In this document: positions 4,668 through 8,623 of the stretch, piece by piece
How the letters are laid out: each line of letters starts with the position of its first letter
Position numbering within the stretch: position 1 is the stretch's first letter
DNA from: Kingella oralis
GTDB lineage: Bacteria; Pseudomonadota; Gammaproteobacteria; Burkholderiales; Neisseriaceae
Assembly (NCBI GenBank): GCA_905373195.1
Contig: CAJPSG010000024.1
Location: 1-8,623, forward strand
Reading direction: 5' to 3'
DNA length: 8,623 nt
Translations under genes and position numbers: made by a program
The notes under the pieces: model-generated
The model's database searches: none
Told to the model about the DNA's origin: nothing
What the model saw: only the letters and a program-made list of their open reading frames with translations

Positions 4668-5468
4668 CTAATGATGCGTATGCCCAATCTGAAACGTCAG
4701 CGTGCTGTAATTCGCTACTTTTTGGCATACCTTTTGGTCGGCAAAATCCGATTTATGCTCTACGCTTGCCTTCCAAAAGCCCTGCCGCAGCGGAATAATC
4801 GCTACCGTGCCGTCATCGCCCGTGGTATCGGAAAATGCCTGCGCTTCCACCTTGTGCGTTTTGCCTCTATCGCTGGTGTCAAAGCCATCAAACGTTGCCG
4901 TGAGCGTGGCGTTGGGCAGCGGCTCGCCGTTGAGCAACACCTTCACCTTAAACCGCTCGCCCACTTGCACATTGGCAGGATTATCCAGCGGCACAATCTC
5001 CAACATCTGCCCCACAGGGCGCGTAATCAGCGCTGTATCCGCGCTTTCATGCCCCACATTCACAATATTCTTGCCATACATCCGCGTTTGCTCGCAGTAA
5101 GTGGCATCGGGCATTTGCGTCATATTTTGCCGCTTCCAGCCCGCCGCGTTTTTTGACCAAAATGTCGGCAAATATTCCGCCAACACCAAAAAGCTGCCGT
5201 CTTTCACAGGCTTCGCGCTTTCGTATTGATAATTGTGCAAACCCTTTTGCACCAAATTTTGCTTGCCCTGCGGCGTAACCAGTTGCAGCGGCTTAAAAAT
5301 ATCCAGCCGCTCCTTGGCAATCGGTTCAAACTCGGGGAACTCGCCATAGCCCAATTCCGCTTTCAAAATCTCGCCGCCATGCGTGTGGTTGGTAGACACC
5401 CACACCCGATGCGCGTGGGCAGACAACGAAATGGCGTACAATAGCGCAGCCAATAGTGTTTTGGTCAT
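4668..5468 (-). CDS. Secreted DUF4198 (NikK-like) periplasmic protein, probable metal-binding
   Basis: A 266-residue exported protein of the DUF4198 family, which includes NikK-like parts linked to nickel/cobalt uptake and other periplasmic metal-binding candidates. The signal peptide covers residues 1-19 (MTKTLLAALLYAISLSAHA). Cleavage after AHA would leave His20 as the mature N-terminus. Histidines cluster at both ends: H20, H28 and H30 in NHTHGG, and H263, H265 and H266 at the C-terminus. Cys125 and Cys248 could form a disulfide. A beta-sandwich-like C-terminal half contains VGERFKVKVLLNGEPLPNA (169-187). AAGGA lies about 10 bases before the ATG. A promoter with a perfect Zur-type palindrome lies upstream, so zinc-controlled expression is likely. 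No transporter gene is adjacent. Metal binding is inferred from family, histidines and the Zur box. Confidence 0.85.
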   Translation of the reverse strand: MTKTLLAALLYAISLSAHAHRVWVSTNHTHGGEILKAELGYGEFPEFEPIAKERLDIFKPLQLVTPQGKQNLVQKGLHNYQYESAKPVKDGSFLVLAEYLPTFWSKNAAGWKRQNMTQMPDATYCEQTRMYGKNIVNVGHESADTALITRPVGQMLEIVPLDNPANVQVGERFKVKVLLNGEPLPNATLTATFDGFDTSDRGKTHKVEAQAFSDTTGDDGTVAIIPLRQGFWKASVEHKSDFADQKVCQKVANYSTLTFQIGHTHH

Positions 5469-5513
5469 ATTCTTTTTTCCTTTGTTTTTGTTGCGTGCAA
5501 AAATGCGGGCTAG

Positions 5514-5542
5514 ATGTTATGGCATAACACAATTTTTGTAAA
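5514..5542 (-). promoter_or_regulatory. Predicted promoter of the DUF4198 gene
   Basis: Reading leftward, TTTACA (5537-5542) and TAACAT (5514-5519) are 17 bases apart, matching the -35 at 5 of 6 and the -10 at 4 of 6. The start point would be about 40 bases before the ATG at 5468. A 15-bp palindrome covers most of the -10 and the spacer. Confidence 0.5.
5515..5529. promoter_or_regulatory. Zur-box-like operator TGTTATGGCATAACA
   Basis: This is a perfect palindrome with 7-bp arms and one central base. It fits the meningococcal Zur motif TGTTATDNHATAACA, as I recall it, at every position. It overlaps the predicted -10, so zinc-loaded Zur would block the DUF4198 gene and release it in zinc shortage. 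It starts 46 bases upstream of the start codon. Confidence 0.65.
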
Positions 5543-5585
5543 GATTTGTTTGCATCGCGGCGCATTTTGTTTACACAAACAGCAC

Positions 5586-5597
5586 AGGCAGCCTGAA
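5586..5597 (+). repeat. DNA uptake sequence, single copy
   Basis: Exact AGGCAGCCTGAA between the divergent DUF4198 and ABC permease promoters. Confidence 0.85.
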
Positions 5598-5629
5598 AAG
5601 CACAGCTTGGCACAGCGCAAAGCCAAAAT

Positions 5630-5658
5630 TGGACACCCGTCCAGCCAGCCCCTATAAT
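5630..5658 (+). promoter_or_regulatory. Strong predicted sigma70 promoter of the ABC permease genes
   Basis: TGGACA (5630-5635; 5 of 6) and a perfect TATAAT (5653-5658) are separated by 17 bases. Transcription would start near 5665, giving a leader of about 87 bases that holds nested hairpins. The promoter shows that the permease gene is a transcript start, not the tail of a longer operon beginning with an ATPase. Confidence 0.7.
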
Positions 5659-5660
5659 CT

Positions 5661-5733
5661 CGGCAGCCTGAAAACGGATAACCGCTCATCCCCATTAGGC
5701 GACAACCCTCGTCGCCCCATTTTCAGGCTGCCT
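5661..5733 (+). promoter_or_regulatory. Structured 5' leader with nested hairpins
   Basis: An 11/12 uptake copy (5661-5672) and an exact inverted copy (5722-5733) pair over 13 bp (5662-5674 with 5720-5732). Inside lies GGCGAC/GTCGCC (5698-5703 with 5711-5716, 7-base loop). The outer left arm begins at the predicted transcript start. No T-run follows, so it is not a classical terminator. It may affect transcript stability or start-codon access. Confidence 0.4.
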
Positions 5734-5751
5734 ATTACCATCGAGACCATC

Positions 5752-6888
5752 ATGCCCCATTCTTTTTTCTACTGGTTTGCCACCGTGCTCACCTTTGCCC
5801 GCCGCGAAGCCAAAGAATTGCTGCGCGACAAAATCCGCCTATTTTTTGCCGCGCTCGGCCCTGCCATTATGCTGGCGGCGGTGGGCTGGGCGATTTCGTT
5901 TGACGTGGCGAATTTAAAATTTGCCGCGCTGGATCGCGATCAATCGGCAGAAAGCCGCCGCGTGATTGAGTATTTTCGCGGCTCGCCCTATTTCAAAGAG
6001 CAACCGCCCGTGTATTCCCTGCAAGAGGCGGAAGCGCGCTTGAAAAGCAACCAAGTGGTGCTGGTGATTGATGTGCCGCCCGATTTCGGGCGCAGCTTGG
6101 CGCAGGGGCGGCAGCCTGAAATCGGGTTTTATATAGACGGCACGATTCCATTTAACGCCAGCAACATCCAAGCCTACGCGCAAAGCATGGTGCAGCGGTA
6201 TAACTTGGACACGCTCAAAGCGCGCGGCATGGATTTGCCCAAAGCCGCCACCATCGTGCCGCGTTTTCTTTACAATCAAGACTTTAAAAGCATGAACGCG
6301 ATTGTGCCCAATGTGCTGATGATGGTGCTGACCATGATTCCTGCGATTATGACCGCGCTTTCGGTGGTGCGCGAACGCGAAATCGGCTCCATCGCCAATC
6401 TATACGCCAGCCCCGCCAGCGTGCCGCAGTATTTGATGGGCAAGCAACTGCCTTATTTGGCGATGGGCGTGTTTAATTTTGTCTCGCTGTCGCTGATGAT
6501 TGTGTTTTGGTTTGGCGTGCCGCTTAAAGGCTCGCTGCTGGCGTTGTTTATCGGCACGCTGTTGCACGTTGCGGCGACCACCGCGTTTGGGCTGCTGGTT
6601 TCGGCGTTCACCAAATCGCAAACGGCGGCGTTTTTTATTTCTGCCATCGGCTGCGTAACCATTGCCTCCAATTTCTCGGGCATGATGTATCCCGTTTCCA
6701 CCATGAGCGGCGGCGCGTATGCAATCGGCGTGAGCTTTCCCGCTTCGTGGTATCAGCGCGTGTCCATCGGCGGCTTTACCAAAGGTTTGGATATGTGGGA
6801 TTTTGGCAAGGAATACGCCATGCTGGCGATGTTTGCTATCGTGTTTTTAACGCTGGCGTGTTTGAGTTTGCAAAAGCAAGAGAAGTAA
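5752..6888 (+). CDS. ABC-2 type exporter permease, like the membrane half of RbbA/YhiH
   Basis: A 378-residue inner-membrane permease of the ABC-2 family. One membrane segment near 31-50 is followed by a large extracytoplasmic domain (about 51-180), and then about five segments near 184-206, 236-256, 260-285, 290-310 and 355-373. The cytoplasmic loop SVVREREIGSIANLYASP (204-221) is the family's coupling-helix region. ISFDV (48-52), ALDRDQ (59-64), IDVPPDFGR (106-114) and GKQLPYLAMGVFNF (230-243) match what I recall of the C-terminal half of E. coli RbbA, where two ATPase domains precede it. Here the membrane part stands alone, with no ATPase or HlyD gene beside it. The ATG at 5752 is chosen because the frame upstream only translates promoter and repeat DNA. 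The ribosome site (GAG, 8 bases away) is weak. An uptake-like 12-mer lies inside at 6109-6120. Confidence 0.88.
   Translation: MPHSFFYWFATVLTFARREAKELLRDKIRLFFAALGPAIMLAAVGWAISFDVANLKFAALDRDQSAESRRVIEYFRGSPYFKEQPPVYSLQEAEARLKSNQVVLVIDVPPDFGRSLAQGRQPEIGFYIDGTIPFNASNIQAYAQSMVQRYNLDTLKARGMDLPKAATIVPRFLYNQDFKSMNAIVPNVLMMVLTMIPAIMTALSVVREREIGSIANLYASPASVPQYLMGKQLPYLAMGVFNFVSLSLMIVFWFGVPLKGSLLALFIGTLLHVAATTAFGLLVSAFTKSQTAAFFISAIGCVTIASNFSGMMYPVSTMSGGAYAIGVSFPASWYQRVSIGGFTKGLDMWDFGKEYAMLAMFAIVFLTLACLSLQKQEK
6109..6120 (+). repeat. Uptake-like 12-mer inside the permease gene
   Basis: CGGCAGCCTGAA matches 11 of 12 bases and encodes RQPE in the extracytoplasmic domain, within the conserved GR.PE stretch of the family. 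It is the only near-exact copy well inside a gene in the window. Confidence 0.5.
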
Positions 6889-6892
6889 AAAT

Positions 6893-7149
6893 ATGAATAA
6901 TTCAGAATATTACGTTAGAAAATTATCTGAAAATGAAAGCCAAATCTTGAACAAGATATTTCATTGGATGATGTAGATGATGTTGAAAACATCACAACTG
7001 ATTTAAATGAAGATGTTGTGGTTGATAAATCGTTGAGCTGGATGATTTATGGTTCACACGAAAACACGATTACGTTTACTGGTAAACAATTGGTTGAATT
7101 TATTGAAACTCTGTTTGCAGAACGAAAAGAACTGCTTTTTTACGATTGA
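6893..7149 (+). pseudogene. Small AT-rich hypothetical gene, apparently frameshifted
   Basis: An ATG at 6893, with GAGAAG 7 bases upstream and 4 bases after the permease stop, opens a frame reading MNNSEYYVRKLSENESQILN. It ends at TAG 6974-6976 after 27 codons. The -1 frame is open from 6937 to the TGA at 7147-7149 and continues with EQDISLDDVDDVENITTDLN and later WMIYGSHENTITFTGKQLVE. Adding one base near 6949 would join them into a protein of about 85 residues, acidic in the middle with an amphipathic C-terminal helix. I do not recognise the family. The second frame alone has only a TTG (6964) as start and no clear ribosome site. The DNA is clearly AT-richer than both permease genes, which suggests recent acquisition. 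It could also be a sequencing error in an intact gene. Confidence 0.55.
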
Positions 7150-7150
7150 A

Positions 7151-7181
7151 AGGCAGCCTGAAATCGGTTTTCAGGCTGCCT
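7151..7181. terminator. Paired uptake sequences, hairpin between the permease genes
   Basis: Inverted copies at 7151-7162 and 7170-7181 form a 13-bp stem (7151-7163 with 7169-7181) with a 5-base loop, directly after the small gene. No T-run follows on +, so read-through into the second permease is possible. It could be a weak terminator or a 3'-end stabiliser. Confidence 0.55.
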
Positions 7182-7204
7182 AATCCCCCACAAGAAAGCC
7201 CCCC

Positions 7205-8332
7205 ATGCGAACCCTAAAAAACATTCTCGCCCTATCGGGCAAAGAACTGCGCAGCCTGTTTGGCGACACCATCTTGGTGATTTTTATCGTGATGATGTTC
7301 ACCAGCATGGTGTACAACTCCGCCAAAAACACCACATCAGACGTGCGCAACGCCAACGTGGGCATTGTGGACTACGACCGCAGCCCGCTTTCGCGGCAGA
7401 TTGCCGACGCGCTGCTGCCGCCGCAGTTTGCCAAGCCTGTTTACATCAATCCGCAAGACACGCACGAATTGCTGGATAAAAGCCAGCTTACCTTTGTGTT
7501 GGAATTTCCGCCCAATTTTCAACGCGATGTGGCGGCAGGGCGCGCGCCCGAAGTGCAGCTTTTGGTGGATGCCACCGCGATGACGCAAGCGGGCTTGGGC
7601 TCGGGCTATATTGCGCAAATTTTTAACCGCGAAATCCAAGCGTTTATGGGCGTGAAGCAGCAAATCAGCCAAGCCATGCCCGCCCGCGCGGTGGTGAATT
7701 TGCAATACAACCCAAACAACGAAAGCAGTTGGTTTATGGGCGCGGCGTTGGCGGGCAACAATATTATGCTGATTACGCTGGTGTTGGTGGGCGCGGCGGT
7801 GATTCGCGAGCGCGAGCACGGCACGATGGAACACTTACTGGTGATGCCGGTAACCGCCACCGAAATCGTTGCCGCCAAAATCTTGGCAAACGGCTCGGTA
7901 GTGAGCGTGGCGGCGGTGCTGTGCATGAAATTTGTGGTGGGCGGCGCGATTGGGGCGCATTTGGCGGGATCGTTTGCGCTGTATGCGCTGGGCGTGGTGT
8001 TGTTTATGTTTTCGGTGGCTTCGTTGTCGGTGATGCTCGCCACGCTTGCGCCCACCATGCCGCAATACAGCCTGCTGATGGTGCCCACTTACATCGTGTT
8101 TATGATGTTTTCAGGCAGCACGTCGCCGCGCGCCAATATGCCCGAGATGGCGCAGCGGGTGAGCGAATATTGGCTCAGCACGCAGTTTGTCCGCTTTGCG
8201 CAGGCGGTGATGTTTCGCGGGGCGGGGCTGGAAACGGTGTGGGGGCAACTGTTGGCGTTGTCGGTGGCGGGGGTGGTGTTTTTGGGGCTGGCGTTGGTGC
8301 GGTTTCGTAAGATGTTGGAGAAACAGGGGTAG
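7205..8332 (+). CDS. yhhJ: ABC-2 type exporter permease, YhhJ-like
   Basis: A 375-residue inner-membrane permease like E. coli YhhJ in length and sequence. The start MRTLKNILALSGKELRSL, the EFPPNFQRDVAAGR stretch (100-113), VDATAMTQA (121-129), IREREHGTMEHLLVMP (200-215) and the end LVRFRKM (364-370) all have YhhJ counterparts as I recall them. The first membrane segment is near 22-40, then an extracytoplasmic domain to about 180, then about five segments near 181-201, 222-248, 256-280, 288-306 and 348-366. It would pair with the permease at 5752-6888 as the second membrane subunit, driven by an ATPase not in this window. In E. coli the order is yhiI (HlyD-like), rbbA, yhhJ. The ribosome site (AGAAAG, 7 bases off) is modest. 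I see no promoter of its own, so it probably shares the upstream transcript. Export substrate unknown. Confidence 0.9.
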   Translation: MRTLKNILALSGKELRSLFGDTILVIFIVMMFTSMVYNSAKNTTSDVRNANVGIVDYDRSPLSRQIADALLPPQFAKPVYINPQDTHELLDKSQLTFVLEFPPNFQRDVAAGRAPEVQLLVDATAMTQAGLGSGYIAQIFNREIQAFMGVKQQISQAMPARAVVNLQYNPNNESSWFMGAALAGNNIMLITLVLVGAAVIREREHGTMEHLLVMPVTATEIVAAKILANGSVVSVAAVLCMKFVVGGAIGAHLAGSFALYALGVVLFMFSVASLSVMLATLAPTMPQYSLLMVPTYIVFMMFSGSTSPRANMPEMAQRVSEYWLSTQFVRFAQAVMFRGAGLETVWGQLLALSVAGVVFLGLALVRFRKMLEKQG

Positions 8333-8350
8333 GGATTGGATGCGCGTTGG

Positions 8351-8462
8351 GGCAGCTTGAAACCTTCTATCACTGCTTGGGCTACGGCAATCGAAAGCGT
8401 GGGTATGGCGGCGCAACGCCATGCAAACGGTTCAATCTGCTGCCCTGCTGTTTCAGGCTGCC
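8351..8462 (+). repeat. Degenerate uptake-sequence pair after the second permease
   Basis: GGCAGCTTGAAAC (8351-8363) can pair, with one G-U, with GTTTCAGGCTGCC (8450-8462), which contains an exact uptake sequence (8452-8463). The loop is long (86 bases) and contains a small ATGGCG/CGCCAT stem (8405-8422). No clear rightward terminator is seen. Confidence 0.4.
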
Positions 8463-8489
8463 TCCATGCCATTACCCGCAGCAAGGCGC

Positions 8490-8519
8490 AAAAAAAGGCG
8501 TATTTATCAACAATACGCC
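8490..8519 (-). terminator. Rho-independent terminator for leftward transcription
   Basis: GGCGTATT (8497-8504) and AATACGCC (8512-8519) form a perfect 8-bp stem with a 7-base loop. On the minus strand it is followed by a run of seven T. This is a textbook terminator for a leftward transcript from beyond the right edge. A minus frame ending at TAG 8599-8601 could be the tail of such a gene, but only seven codons are visible. Confidence 0.7.
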
Positions 8520-8568
8520 CAAAAGAAGCAATCGCGTTTCGCTTCGTGATTTGGTTTGGTGGCGGCAT

Positions 8569-8580
8569 AGGCAGCCTGAA
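8569..8580 (+). repeat. DNA uptake sequence, single copy
   Basis: Exact AGGCAGCCTGAA near the right edge, between a possible leftward gene end and the terminator at 8490-8519. Between 8333 and 8623 I see no complete gene. Confidence 0.85.
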
Positions 8581-8623
8581 AAACTATCCATGCTTGGACT
8601 ACAACGCCCCTAGCGGTTTGTCG

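Noticed and set aside
5629..5751. Upstream TTG start for the first permease
   Set aside because: The added 41 codons translate promoter, uptake repeats and hairpin DNA, and the TTG overlaps the -35.
6937..6976. Programmed -1 frameshift in the small AT-rich gene
   Set aside because: The overlap of the two frames contains no X-XXY-YYZ slippery heptamer or obvious downstream structure, so mutation or sequence error is more likely.

Overview
The window looks like a chromosomal segment of a Neisseriaceae bacterium. The strongest sign is the 12-mer AGGCAGCCTGAA (or its complement): 21 exact copies and several one-mismatch copies, almost all between genes and often as inverted pairs. From memory this is the 'AG-kingDUS' dialect of the DNA uptake sequence, which points to Kingella or a close relative. 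Codon use is GC-rich except for one AT-rich islet (about 6889-7149).

Layout, left to right: (1) the C-terminal two thirds of an Hsp31/HchA deglycase on + (ends 603), whose N-terminal part is replaced at the left edge by repeat DNA; (2) a convergent katA catalase on - (699-2210), preceded by a well-placed 28-codon ORF (2218-2304) and a good sigma70 promoter; (3) a repeat-rich gap (2389-2700) holding two hairpins and an 80-bp copy of the 3' end of hchA, so that katA is bracketed by direct repeats; (4) a zinc-less alcohol dehydrogenase/quinone oxidoreductase (2701-3714, -) divergent from an HxlR-family regulator (3876-4226, +), with repeated ATAAG half-sites between them; (5) a 440-bp gene-free stretch of uptake-sequence hairpins; (6) a secreted DUF4198 protein on - (4668-5468), with a perfect Zur-type palindrome over its predicted promoter; (7) two ABC-2 exporter permeases on + (5752-6888 and 7205-8332), resembling the membrane part of RbbA/YhiH and YhhJ, separated by a small frameshifted AT-rich gene; (8) a right-edge gap with a terminator for leftward transcription.

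Functionally, the left half is a set of stress-defence genes: carbonyl repair (HchA), peroxide removal (KatA), and a reductase paired with an HxlR regulator that probably senses electrophiles. The right half combines a probably zinc-regulated periplasmic metal-binding candidate with an exporter that lacks its ATPase and membrane-fusion genes here. I see no phage, IS element, CRISPR array, tRNA or rRNA. The most interesting points are the repeats around katA together with the damaged hchA, the peptide ORF coupled to katA, the Zur box, and the orphan split exporter with its broken small gene. No wholly new system is evident.
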